Positions 40,777-50,362 of a stretch of DNA of 50,621 bases are shown here, in pieces; within the stretch, counting starts at the first letter, position 1, and every line of letters begins with the position of its first letter. The notes below the pieces were generated by a model. That model was not told where the DNA came from, ran no database searches, and saw nothing but the letters and a program-made list of their open reading frames with translations. Location: the NCBI GenBank assembly GCA_018401435.1, contig JAGYJW010000050.1:1-50621 (forward strand). The letters are read 5' to 3'. This DNA comes from Deltaproteobacteria bacterium (GTDB lineage: Bacteria; Myxococcota_A; UBA796; UBA2385). Made by a program: the position numbers and the translations under genes.

Positions 40777-43700
40777 GTGCTGGCCTCGGGGGCTCGGATC
40801 GCCTCGCTGCGGCTGGAGTCCCGCATCGGCCGCGGCGGCATGGGCGAGGTCTGGCGGGCGCGCCAGGACGGGCTGTCGGCGCCGGTGGCCGTCAAGCTGC
40901 TGCATGCCGACCCTGCCCGCCGCGAGGACCGGGCCCGGGCCTTCCTGGTCGAGGCCCAGTCGGTGGCGGCGCTGGACCACCCCCACATCGTCTCCATCCT
41001 CGACTTTGGGCTGCTGACCGAAGAAGAGGCTCAGGGGGTGGGGCTGTGGCCCGGCTGCCCGTGGATGGCGACAGAGCTGCTGACTGGGGGCTCTCTGCGG
41101 GAGCGGCAGCCGTCGGGCTGGCCCGAGCTGCGTGGATGGCTGGAGGCCCTGCTGGACGCCCTGGCACATGCCCACGCCCGGGGCCTCATCCACCGCGATC
41201 TCAAGCCCGACAACGTGCTCTTTGACGATGCGGGCGTGCTGCGGGTGGTGGACTTCGGCTTGGTGCTGCAACTCGACAAAGCGGGCACCGAGGCGCCCTT
41301 TTCGGGGGGAACGCCGGTGGCCATGGCGCCGGAGCAGCTGTCGGGGGATTGGCGCCGACAGGGGCCCTGGACCGACCTCTACGCCTTGGGTTGCCTGGGT
41401 TGGCGGCTGGCCACCGGCCGCTGGCCCCATGAGGCCGCGGGCCTGCCGGAGCTGGCCGCTGCCCACGCCGCGGGGCGTCTCCCCCCCTTCGTGCCGCGGC
41501 TGGCCCTGCCCGATGGGGTCGAGGCCTGGCTGCGTGCCCTGCTGCGGCCGGCAGCCCGAAGCCGGCCAGCGCCGCTCCTGGCGGCCAGCTTCCCTGCCCG
41601 GCCTCAGCGTGGGGGTCCCCGCCTGGCTGCCGAGGGCGGGGCGGCGCGGGCCCAGCCCTCGCCTGGCGGCGGCCTCCACCCTCAGCCCCGACGACTCGCG
41701 CTGGCTCGACTCTGCACCATGGCTGCCGCCGGCGCCGAGCAGGAGGCCCAGCGCCCCGACGCTGCGGCCCTTGCCCCCACCCGCGGACTGGCGGGGGTGC
41801 CCTGAGCCCCCGAAGGCCGGGGGGTGCCCCGGGCCTCTCCCCCTTTCGACAGCCGCCCCTGGTGGGTCGAGAATCCCTTCAGGATGGGCTGTGGCAGGCC
41901 CTTCACGCGGTGATCGGCGAGGGGCGCCCCCTGGGCCTGCGCCTGCTGGGACCGCCGGGCATCGGCAAGTCGGCCCTGGCCCGTTGGCTGGTGCAGCGGG
42001 CGGCCGAGCTGGGGTCAGCAGCGCGGCGGTGGCCCAACACAACGGGCAGGGTGGGCCCGAAGCGGGCGTGGGCGGGCTGCTGCGCCGTGCTTTGCGCGCC
42101 GAGGGCCTGCAAGGGGCCTCCTTGCAGCAGCGGGCCGCCGAGGCGCGCATGGATGGCGAGCTGCAGGAGCGCCCCGACGATCTCTGCGCCGCCTTGACCG
42201 ATCCCGAGGCCGCCGGGCTGCGGGTGGCCATCGCCGCCCGCCTGCTGCGCAACCGCGCCCCCAGCATCCTGTGGATCGACGATCTGGACGGGGCCCAGGA
42301 GGCCGCCGCCTTGGCCCTGGCCCTGCTGGATGGGCCCGAGGCCCCTGTCCTGGTGCTGATCACCGACGGCCAGGGCGGCCTGGCGCTGCCGACGGTGGAG
42401 GCGCTGCGGGCCCACCCGGCCTCGCGGGTGCTGGCCCTGCCACCGCTGCATCGGGGCGCCCTGTCCCGCTTGCTGGACGAGCGCCTCGACCTGGAGCCCG
42501 AGGCCCTCGCGGCGGTGGTAGAGGCGGCGGCCGGCAACCGCACGCGCGCCCTGGCCCCAGGCCCACCGCCTGCGCCGGACCCGGCGGATCTGGCTGCGGC
42601 AGACCCGGCCGCGCTTGCAGGCCCTGCTCCCCACCCGCCCGCCGCCTCGCCCTGGGCGTCGCCGCCGTGCTGGGCACCCGGGTGGAGGCGCCCCGGTGGG
42701 CCGCGGCCCTGGCCGCCTTGGGCGAGCGCCTCTCGCCCAGCTTGTGGCCCCGCCTGGTCAAGGCCGGCCTGGCCCGGGCCTGGGCCGACGGCGGCTGGTC
42801 CTGGGTGGACGAGGCGGCTCGGACGGCGGCCAAAGCCCTGATTCAAGGCCGATTGCCCGATGTGAGCGCCGCCTGCGCCCGGGTGCTGGAGGGCGAGCCC
42901 GACCTGGCCTTGCGCCTGCGGCGGGCCCAACACCTGCGCGCCGCCGGGCAGCCCGAGGTGGCTTGGGCCCTGTTGGTGACCTGTGCCAACGGCCTGATCT
43001 ACCGGGGCGACCGGGCGGCGGCAGCCCGACTCTGCACCACGGCCGCGGGCCTGTGCGACGACCTCGGCCTGCCCCGGGTCGGCCGCGCGCCCGCATCCTG
43101 CTGTGCGGGCCCGCGCCGCTCCAGGTGGACGAAGGAGCGGGCCCGGCCTGGCGCTGACGGCGGACCTCTCGCCCGATGACCCCGATATTGCGCTTTCTGC
43201 CTTGCAGATCCGGGTTCAGTGCCTGATCGATCTCGAGCGCCTGGACGAGGCCGTGGCCCTGTCCCAGGGCCGCACCGAGCCCCTGCTGATGGCCTTTGGT
43301 GCGTTGGCCCTGGCCTCGTCGGGCCGGCTGGACGAGGCCCGCGTGCAGCTGCAAGGGCTGGGGCCCACCTCCTTCATCGGCGCCTTCCTGCGGGGCATCC
43401 TGCCTCTGGAGGAGGGAGACCTGGCGGCGGCCGACGAGGGCCTGGCCCAGGCCATCGCCTTTGCAGAGCGCGGGGGCTCGCCCCTCAACGCCGCCAGCTT
43501 CATGCGGCTGCGCGCCCAATGTCTGCGCCAGCAGGGCCGCATGGACGAGGCCCAGGCCCTCGCCCAGGCCGCCTTGCTCACCTTGGAGCGCCTGGGCTCC
43601 CCCTGGGTCTATGAGACCTGGACCGAGCTGGCCGTGCAGGCGGCCCTGCGGGGAGATGGGCCCGGGGCGCGCCTTGCGGCGGCGCGGGTGCTGCGGGTGC

Positions 43701-43935
43701 GACCGGGTCCGGGCCAGGCCGTGCGGCGGCGCCTGGTGCAAAAAACCGCCCTGCTGCTGGTGACGGCCGAAGCCGGCGAGACCGGGGCGGTCGAGGCCTG
43801 GCTTAGCCCGCGGAGGGCCAGCCCAAGCTGGCCGAGACCCGGGATCTGCGCACCCTGCTGGCGCGGGCGCTGGCTGCGGCCGCCCCCGCCTTGCGGCCGG
43901 GGATCCAGGCCCGCCTGGACGCCTTGTCTGATTGA
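40777..43935 (+). CDS. Ser/Thr kinase-AAA ATPase-TPR protein, several frameshifts
   Basis: A GTG start at 40777, 8 bp after the transpeptidase stop, begins a canonical Ser/Thr kinase: GRGGMGEVW, VAVKLLH, HRDLKPDNVL and VVDFGLV. The ATPase part has an intact Walker A (LLGPPGIGKSALARWL) and Walker B (ILWIDDLDG). TPR-like helices run to the stop at 43935. To read through, the frame must change at about 41555, 41830, 42015, 42630, 43085 and 43805; the last segment recovers KLAETRDLRTLLARALAA and ends LDALSD. Six breaks in one gene suggest either real decay or poor local consensus. Adjacency to the transpeptidase hints at control of cell-wall remodelling. Confidence 0.78.
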
Positions 43936-43941
43936 GTTGGG

Positions 43942-46900
43942 TCAGCCCACCCAGGCCCGGGCGTTGTTGAAGAATCGCATCCAGGGGCTCTCGTCGGGCC
44001 ATCCCGGCGGGTGCCAGGACAGGGCCACCGTGCGGAAGACGCGCTCGGGGTGCGGCATCAGGATGGTGGCGCGCCCATCGGTGCTGGTCAGCGCGGTGAT
44101 GCCTTCGGGCGAGCCGTTGGGGTTGGCGGGGTAGCGTTGGGCCACCGCGCCTCGACCATCCACATAGCGGGCGGCCACATGGGCGCGGGCCTGCTGGGCC
44201 CCATCGGAGAACAGCGCCCGGCCCTCGCCATGGGCCACGGCCACGGGCAGGCGGCTGCCGGCCATACCCGCAAAGAAGAGGCTGGGGCCGGGCTCGATGC
44301 GCACCTGGCTCAGCCGGGCCTCGAATTGCTCGGAGCGATTGCGCACAAAGCGCGGCCAGTCTTCTGCGCCAGGGATGAGGTCCTTGAGTTGGCTCATCAT
44401 CTGGCAGCCATTGCAGACCCCCAGCGAGAAGGTGTCCTCACGCGAAAAGAAGGCCTCAAAGGCGCGGCGCTGTTCGGGGTGAAAGAGCACGCCCTTGGCC
44501 CAGCCCCCGCCGGCCCCCAACACATCGCCATAGGAGAAGCCGCCGCAGGCCGCCAGGCCCACGAAGCGGTCGAGGGCCTGCCGTCCCCGGGCCAGGTCGC
44601 TCATGTGCACATCCACGGCCTCAAAGCCCGCGGCATGAAAGGCGGCGGCCATCTCGATCTGCCCATTGACCCCCTGCTCTCGCAGGATGGCCACCTTGGG
44701 CCGGGCCGAGAGGCCGCGGGCGCTGCTGCCGCCCACCGGGAGGACCTCCTCGGTCCGGTCCTCGCTCTCGTCGATGCAAAGCACAGGGGAGATGCCCGGA
44801 TCGGCGGCGTCCAGCAAGGCGTCGAAGGCCTCCTGGGCGCAGCTGGGATCGTCGCGCAGGGCCTGCATGCGGTAGCTGGTCTCGCTCCAGCGCCGCCACA
44901 GGTCGGTGCGGCTGCCGTGTATGCGCGCCGTCTCACCCTCCCAGAAGCCGATCTGATCGGAGGGGTCGGGGCGGCCCACCACCCTGACCTGGGCATCCCC
45001 CAGCCCATGGGCGGCCAGCACTGCGCGCACCGCGTCCAGATCGGCGGCCCGCACCTGCATCACGCCACCCGGCTCCTCGGCAAAGAGAGCCGAGACAAAG
45101 GCCCCGGGGCCTCCGGCCGGCAGCCGGATGTCCAGCCCACAGTGGCCGGCAAAGGCCATCTCCACCAAGCTGACAAAGAGCCCCCCATCCGAGATGTCGT
45201 GCCAGGCCAGCAGCTGGTTGGCGTCGCGCAGGGCGTGCACGGCCTCCCACAGGCCCCGCAGGTGGGCGGGGTCGTCCAGATCGGCGGGGTCCTCGCCCAG
45301 CGCCCCATGGACCTGGGCCAGGGCCGAGCCCCCCAAGCGGGCCTTGCCCCCGCTGAGATCGACGTGCAGCAGCACGGTTTCGCCCTGGTCGAGCCGCAGC
45401 ATCGGGGTGAGGGTGCGGCGGGCGTCCCGCACCGGCGCAAAGGCCGAGATGAAGAGGCTGAGCGGGGCCACGACCTCTTGGGGCGCGCCCCCATCGGTCC
45501 ACAAGGCGCGCATGGACATGCTGTCCTTGCCCACGGGAATGCAGATGCCCAGGGCCGGGCACAGCTCCATTCCAAGGGCCTGCACGGTGTCGTAGAGGAT
45601 CGCGCCCTCCCCGGGATGGCCGGCGGCGCACATCCAGTTGGCCGACAGCACCACCTCGGACAAGGGGCCCACATCGGCGGCCATCAGGTTGGTGAGGGCC
45701 TCGGCCACGGCCAGGCGCCCCGACGCCGGGCCGCTCAGCAGGGCCACCGGGGGGCGCTCGCCCATGGCCATGGCCTCGCCGGCAAAGCCCACGTGATCGG
45801 TGGTGGTCACGGCCACATCGGCCACCGGCACCTGCCAGGGGCCCACCAGCTGGTCCCGCGCCACCGTGCCGGTGACCGAGCGATCGCCGATGGTGATGAG
45901 GAATTCCTTGCTGGCCACGCCGGGCAAGGCGAGCAGGCGCCAGGCGGCCTCTTGGGGGTCGAGGGCGGCCGGATCGAAGGGCGCCTTGGGTGCGGGCCGG
46001 CGCGTGGCCGCGCGCTCCATGCGCGGGGGCTTGCCCAACAGCACCTCCAGGGGCAGGTCGATGGGGGCGCCGCCCAGCTCCCGATCGGTGACGGTGAGCT
46101 GGGCTGTCGCCGTGGCCCGACCCACCCGCGCGGCCGGCGCCCGCTCTCGCTCACAAATGGCCAGGAAGGCGGCCTCCCGGTCTGCGGGAATGGCCAGGAC
46201 ATAGCGCTCCTGGGCCTCGTTGCACCACAGCTCCAGGGGGCTCAGCCCCGACTCTGCAGCGGGCACATCGCGCAGCTCGAAGGTGGCGCCCATGCCGGCG
46301 TCGTGCACCAGCTCGGGGAAGGCGTTGGACAGGCCGCCCGCCCCCACATCGTGGATGGAGGCGATGGGGTTGTCGCCGCCCAGGGCCCCGCACCGGTCGA
46401 TGACCTCCTGGCAGCGGCGCTCGATCTCGGGGTTGGCCCGCTGCACCGACGCAAAGTCCAGGTCCTCGGCGGATGCGCCCGTGGCCATCGAGCTGGCCGC
46501 GCCGCCGCCCAGGCCGATGAGCATGGCCGGGCCGCCCAGCACATAGAGCCCAGCACCTTCGGGGATGGGCTGCTTGAGCACCTGCCCCTCGCGCACATGG
46601 CCGTAGCCGCCTGCCACCATGATGGGCTTGTGAAAGCCGCGGTGCTCGGGCCCGGTGTCGGTCTGCACCTGCAAGGTGAGGGTGCGAAAGGTGCCCGTTA
46701 GATTGGGCCGACCAAACTCATTGTTGAAGGCCGCGCCGCCCAGGGGGCCGTCGCGCATGATCTCCAGGGCCGAGGCCATGCGGGGGGCGTGCCCGATGGG
46801 GGCCTCCCAGGGCTGGGCAAAGCCCGGCAGCTTCAGGTCGCTCACGCAGAAGCCCGTCAGCCCGGCCCGGGGCTTGCCTGCGCGACCGGTGGCGCCTTCG

Positions 46901-47874
46901 TCGCGGATCTCGCCGCCGCTGCCGGTCGCCGCGCCCGGGTGGGGGCTGATGCCGGTGGGGTGGTTGTGGGTCTCCACCTTCATCAGGCGGTGGGTGGGCT
47001 CGCGGTGCCGGCCATAGACGCCCGTCTCGGGGTCGGGCCACAGGCGCTGCGCCTCGGGACCGCGCACCACCGCGGCGTTGTCGCTATAGGCCGACAGGGT
47101 GGGGCCGGGGTGCAGGGCGTGGGTGTTGCGGATCATCTGGAAGAGGCTGCGGGCCTGCGCCACGCCGTCCACCATCCAGGTCGCGTTGAAGATCTTGTGG
47201 CGGCAGTGTTCGCTATTGGCTTGGGCGAACATCATCAGCGTGACGTCGGTGGGGTCCTGGTCCAGGGCGCAGAAGGCCGTCACCAGGTAGTCGATCTCGT
47301 CGGAAGCCAGGGCCAGGCCGAGCTTCTGGTTGGCAACTTCCAGCGCGGTCCGCCCCTGCTCCCGCACCGGGATCCGCACGGCGGGTCGGGACGCGTGCTC
47401 AGCGAAAAGAAGCCCCACCGCTTCGATCCCAGGCAGCACGGCCTCGGTCATGCGGTCGTGGAGGGCGGCCTGGATGCGCCCGCGCTGCGCTCCCCCGCCC
47501 GTCCAGGTCCACGCCACCGCCCGCTCCACCCGAATCAGGGCGTCGATGCCGCAGTGGTGCAGGATGTCGGTGGCCTTGCTGCTCCAGGGGCTCTGGGTGC
47601 CCGGCCGGGGGCAGACCAGCGCGTCCAGCCGGGGCAGGGCCGGGGCGCAGGGCTCGGCCTCGTAGTCCAGCAGCGCCCGCACCGTCTGGTGCTCGGCCGG
47701 CGACAGGGGCCGCGACAGGTGCAGCAGGTGCACGGAGTGGGCCGTGAGATCGCCGATCTCGATGCCCTGGGCCCCCAGCTGCGCGCGCAGCTCGGCCAGC
47801 CGGAAGGCCGACCGGGCGGGCGCGCCGGGCAGGGTGAGGACCAGGGGCTCGGGCGTCGTGGCGGCGTCGGACAT
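43942..47874 (-). CDS. purL: Phosphoribosylformylglycinamidine synthase, large single-chain form
   Basis: 1310 residues, intact, the length of the proteobacterial single-chain PurL. It makes FGAM from FGAR, ATP and glutamine in step four of purine synthesis. The N-terminal adaptor domain is followed by the FGAM-synthetase core (MKVETHNHPTGISPHPGAAT, GGAFNNEFGRPNL, SIHDVGAGGLSNAFPELVHD) and the repeated second half (GKDSMSMRALWTDGG, AWHDISDGGLFVSLVEMAF). The C-terminal glutaminase has the nucleophile in LGVCNGCQMMSQ and a late PHPERVFR. The stop is only 6 bp from the convergent kinase stop. It is a housekeeping gene and shows no frame break over 3.9 kb. Confidence 0.97.
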   Translation of the reverse strand: MSDAATTPEPLVLTLPGAPARSAFRLAELRAQLGAQGIEIGDLTAHSVHLLHLSRPLSPAEHQTVRALLDYEAEPCAPALPRLDALVCPRPGTQSPWSSKATDILHHCGIDALIRVERAVAWTWTGGGAQRGRIQAALHDRMTEAVLPGIEAVGLLFAEHASRPAVRIPVREQGRTALEVANQKLGLALASDEIDYLVTAFCALDQDPTDVTLMMFAQANSEHCRHKIFNATWMVDGVAQARSLFQMIRNTHALHPGPTLSAYSDNAAVVRGPEAQRLWPDPETGVYGRHREPTHRLMKVETHNHPTGISPHPGAATGSGGEIRDEGATGRAGKPRAGLTGFCVSDLKLPGFAQPWEAPIGHAPRMASALEIMRDGPLGGAAFNNEFGRPNLTGTFRTLTLQVQTDTGPEHRGFHKPIMVAGGYGHVREGQVLKQPIPEGAGLYVLGGPAMLIGLGGGAASSMATGASAEDLDFASVQRANPEIERRCQEVIDRCGALGGDNPIASIHDVGAGGLSNAFPELVHDAGMGATFELRDVPAAESGLSPLELWCNEAQERYVLAIPADREAAFLAICERERAPAARVGRATATAQLTVTDRELGGAPIDLPLEVLLGKPPRMERAATRRPAPKAPFDPAALDPQEAAWRLLALPGVASKEFLITIGDRSVTGTVARDQLVGPWQVPVADVAVTTTDHVGFAGEAMAMGERPPVALLSGPASGRLAVAEALTNLMAADVGPLSEVVLSANWMCAAGHPGEGAILYDTVQALGMELCPALGICIPVGKDSMSMRALWTDGGAPQEVVAPLSLFISAFAPVRDARRTLTPMLRLDQGETVLLHVDLSGGKARLGGSALAQVHGALGEDPADLDDPAHLRGLWEAVHALRDANQLLAWHDISDGGLFVSLVEMAFAGHCGLDIRLPAGGPGAFVSALFAEEPGGVMQVRAADLDAVRAVLAAHGLGDAQVRVVGRPDPSDQIGFWEGETARIHGSRTDLWRRWSETSYRMQALRDDPSCAQEAFDALLDAADPGISPVLCIDESEDRTEEVLPVGGSSARGLSARPKVAILREQGVNGQIEMAAAFHAAGFEAVDVHMSDLARGRQALDRFVGLAACGGFSYGDVLGAGGGWAKGVLFHPEQRRAFEAFFSREDTFSLGVCNGCQMMSQLKDLIPGAEDWPRFVRNRSEQFEARLSQVRIEPGPSLFFAGMAGSRLPVAVAHGEGRALFSDGAQQARAHVAARYVDGRGAVAQRYPANPNGSPEGITALTSTDGRATILMPHPERVFRTVALSWHPPGWPDESPWMRFFNNARAWVG

Positions 47875-47940
47875 GGCGGCCCTCCTTTGGGGGGCAGCGT
47901 CTATCCGGGCGGGGCGCCCTCCGGGGTGCCTGGGTCCGCC

Positions 47941-49422
47941 TCAGCCCCCCGCGTCGAGCAGGTCCACGAAGAGGCCCGCGATCCAGCGGTTGCCGGCGGG
48001 GTTGAGGTGCTCGTGATCGCCCAGGATCTCGTCGTAGACTGCCAGGCCCTCTGTGCGCGCCCGCTCGCTGAGATCGGCGTGGGCCGATGTGGTCCGGCAG
48101 CCCAGCTCGGCGCAGACCTGGGCGGCCAGCGCGGCAAAGGCGGGCTGCGTGCGTTTGCGGCTGAGGTCCAGGGCCACCGAGCTGATCATGGCGTCCACCG
48201 CGCCGCTGGCATCGCCCGTCGCGTCGCGGGCCCGGCCCAGGGCATAGCGCGCCCCGGCGCTGCCCGAATCCAGGTCCACCGCGGCCTCTGCTGCCTCCAG
48301 CGCCACCTGGGGCTGGCGGCTGTCCAGGGCCTGCTCGGATGCCCGCGCCAGCCCCGCCGCTTCGGCCCGGGCGGCTTCGGTGATGCCGGGGTCGCTGGCC
48401 TCGGCGAAGGGCCGGTAGCCCAGGTGGCTGGGCGTGGGGATGATGGTGACCTCGACCCCGTCTTGGGCCGCCCGCTGCACGATCTGACGCAGGTTGCGCT
48501 CCAGGCGCGCCAGGATGGCGGCGTGCACCGTGTCGGTGGGCCGCTGCCCGTCGATCAGGGGCAGGCCGGCGCTCTCCCACTGGGCCCGCCCGATTCGGGC
48601 CAGCACCTCGGGGCCGATCTCGGCCTGGCCGCCTTGGGGGGGCGCCTTGCGCCCCGCGGGCTGGCTGGCTTCGGGCTGCTGGCGCGCGGCCACGATGCTG
48701 CCCGCCAGCACCCGGTACAGGCGGCTGTGGCGCAAGGCACCCCGCACGGCGGGCACCATCTCGGGCAGGTCCAGGTCGCGCATGGCCCAGGCCATGCCGA
48801 TGCCCTCGTTGTTGCCCAGGTAGAGCAGCAGGCCCTTGGGCCGCAGGGCCAGGGCCTCTTCGGCGATCACGGCCACGGCGCTGCTGTCCTGGGCGATCAT
48901 GCCGGCGTTGACCACCTCCACCCGGCGCCCGCGCTCGGCCATCATCGCCTCGATCTGCCCCGAGATCGCCAGGGACAGGGGCACGACGGCGGCGCCGCTG
49001 GGCAGGTTCTCGGTGGGGATGCTGCGGGAGGACGGGCTCATCGGACGCAGGCCCAAGGCGGCCGAACCGCCCAGCAATACATAGCGTTCAACGCCGTCTT
49101 CTGGGGTGGCGGCCACATGGATGTCCCGCATCGCCCCGCCCACCGGAAAGCCCCCGCCCTTGCCCGCCCGGTGGGCTTCGCTGCTGCGAAAGCCGGGTCG
49201 GCCATCCGGCAGGGGCTCGGAGATGAAGTGGGGGCTGGCCTTCACCGTGAAGGCGCCTTGAAGGGTGCCTCCTTTCACCACCTGCACCAGGCGCGGGGGC
49301 TCCCAGGTGCCACCGGGCTGCACTCCCGCCAGGCGCAAGCCGACCTCGGCGAGGGGGAAGAGGGCCAGGCCCCCCAAGAGGGCGAGCAGGCGCGGCATCC
49401 AGGAGCGGGCGGTGGGCGGCAC
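47941..49422 (-). CDS. SGNH-hydrolase-like membrane-anchored protein with TPR segment
   Basis: 493 residues with one N-terminal membrane helix (~11-30). SGNH-type blocks are visible: block I LLGGSAALGL (Ser120), block II VVNAGM (Gly174), block III YLGNNEG (Asn204/205) and the C-terminal DHEHLNPAG carrying a His in the catalytic position. Residues ~360-430 contain TPR-like helices (ALDSRQPQVALEAAEAAV, ARYALGRARDATGDASGAV). Proteins of this layout are membrane-bound esterases or acetyl-transfer partners of polysaccharide synthesis. The substrate is unknown. It lies 66 bp upstream of purL on the same strand. Confidence 0.8.
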   Translation of the reverse strand: MPPTARSWMPRLLALLGGLALFPLAEVGLRLAGVQPGGTWEPPRLVQVVKGGTLQGAFTVKASPHFISEPLPDGRPGFRSSEAHRAGKGGGFPVGGAMRDIHVAATPEDGVERYVLLGGSAALGLRPMSPSSRSIPTENLPSGAAVVPLSLAISGQIEAMMAERGRRVEVVNAGMIAQDSSAVAVIAEEALALRPKGLLLYLGNNEGIGMAWAMRDLDLPEMVPAVRGALRHSRLYRVLAGSIVAARQQPEASQPAGRKAPPQGGQAEIGPEVLARIGRAQWESAGLPLIDGQRPTDTVHAAILARLERNLRQIVQRAAQDGVEVTIIPTPSHLGYRPFAEASDPGITEAARAEAAGLARASEQALDSRQPQVALEAAEAAVDLDSGSAGARYALGRARDATGDASGAVDAMISSVALDLSRKRTQPAFAALAAQVCAELGCRTTSAHADLSERARTEGLAVYDEILGDHEHLNPAGNRWIAGLFVDLLDAGG

Positions 49423-49613
49423 GGCGGCACTCTACTGCATCGGGCGAGGACCGCGCGAGGGGGGCGCTGCTGAACCGGCCGCAGCAGAGGGCCAAGCAGC
49501 GCGGGTGCGGCTTCTGCGTTGCAAAAGCGTCAAATGTGACATGGAGGTGGCAGATCACCCCCCAGGTCACGGAGTTTCGTCTATCCTGGCGATCGGCGCC
49601 CAGAGGTCACACG
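49423..49613. promoter_or_regulatory. Divergent intergenic region
   Basis: 191 bp between the SGNH gene and the MopE-like gene. A locally AT-richer patch at about 49515-49545 could hold promoters. No ORF or hairpin stands out. Confidence 0.35.
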
Positions 49614-50362
49614 ATGCAACGCTCTCTCCTTTTCTGTATCCCCTTCCTCTCGCTCGCCTGCACCCCCTCCTATGTCGACGACAAGGCCGACGTGGGGGAC
49701 CCCTCCGTGGGTGGGTCCAGCGGGGATGGCGACGACGGTAGCGGCGTGGGCGATGGCGCCGATGGCTCCGACGGCTCGGACGGCACCGACGGGTCCGATG
49801 GCTCGGACGGCGACGATGGCGGCGGCGGTCCGGTGGATGCCGACGGCGACGGATTCGACGACACCGTGGATTGCGATGACGCCGATGCCGACGTCAATCC
49901 CGATGCCGACGAGATCGACAACGGCCAGGATGACGACTGCGACGGCTGGGTGGACGAGCAGCCCTTCTGCGAGCTGGGCTACGCCAGCATCCAGGCCGCC
50001 GTGGACGATCTGCCCGATGGCAGCACCCTGGTGGTCTGTGCCGGCACCTACCCCGAGCTGCTCGACCTCTCGGGCCGCGCCTTCAACCTGGTGGGCGAGG
50101 ACGGCCCCAGCAATACCATCGTGACGGCCGGCGGCGGGGGCAGCGCCCTCACCGTGGCGGGTGGGGCCGACGTGATCATCCAAGGCATCGGCTTCCGGGA
50201 CGGCCTCTCCGATCTGGGCGGCGGCGTGCGCTGCGCCAGCTCGGATCTGGCGCTCCATGACGTCGAGATCCGCGACAGCGAGTCCACCACCCACGGCGGC
50301 GGCCTGGCCTCCAACGACTGCGACCTGGACATTCAGGACAGCCGCATCTCGGGCGGCGTGGC
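49614..50362 (+). CDS. MopE-like lipoprotein with Asp/Gly repeats and beta-helix start (3' end replaced)
   Basis: The ATG at 49614 encodes a lipoprotein signal (LLFCIPFLSLAC, lipid Cys16). An Asp-Gly-Ser repeat linker leads to a calcium-binding-type module (DADGDGFDDTVDCDDADAD, then NPDADEIDNGQDDDCDGW) seen in MopE-type surface proteins of Myxococcota. Then a parallel beta-helix begins (YASIQAAVDDLPDGSTLVV, VIIQGIGFRDG, GGGVRCASSDLALHDVEI, HGGGLASND). At about 50350 it runs in frame into GroEL, so its true C-terminus is not in this window. Expected function is surface attachment or copper/calcium binding, unproven. Confidence 0.8.
49752..49821. repeat. Low-complexity Asp-Gly-Ser coding repeat
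   Basis: Imperfect 6-9-bp units (GATGGCTCC/GACGGCTCG type) encode repeated DGSDG. Such tracts form flexible, calcium-binding linkers and are prone to length change. Confidence 0.7.

Noticed and set aside
40672..42933. Minus-strand open frame of 753 codons
   Set aside because: Antisense to the third kinase; low-complexity Gly/Pro/Gln/Arg composition.
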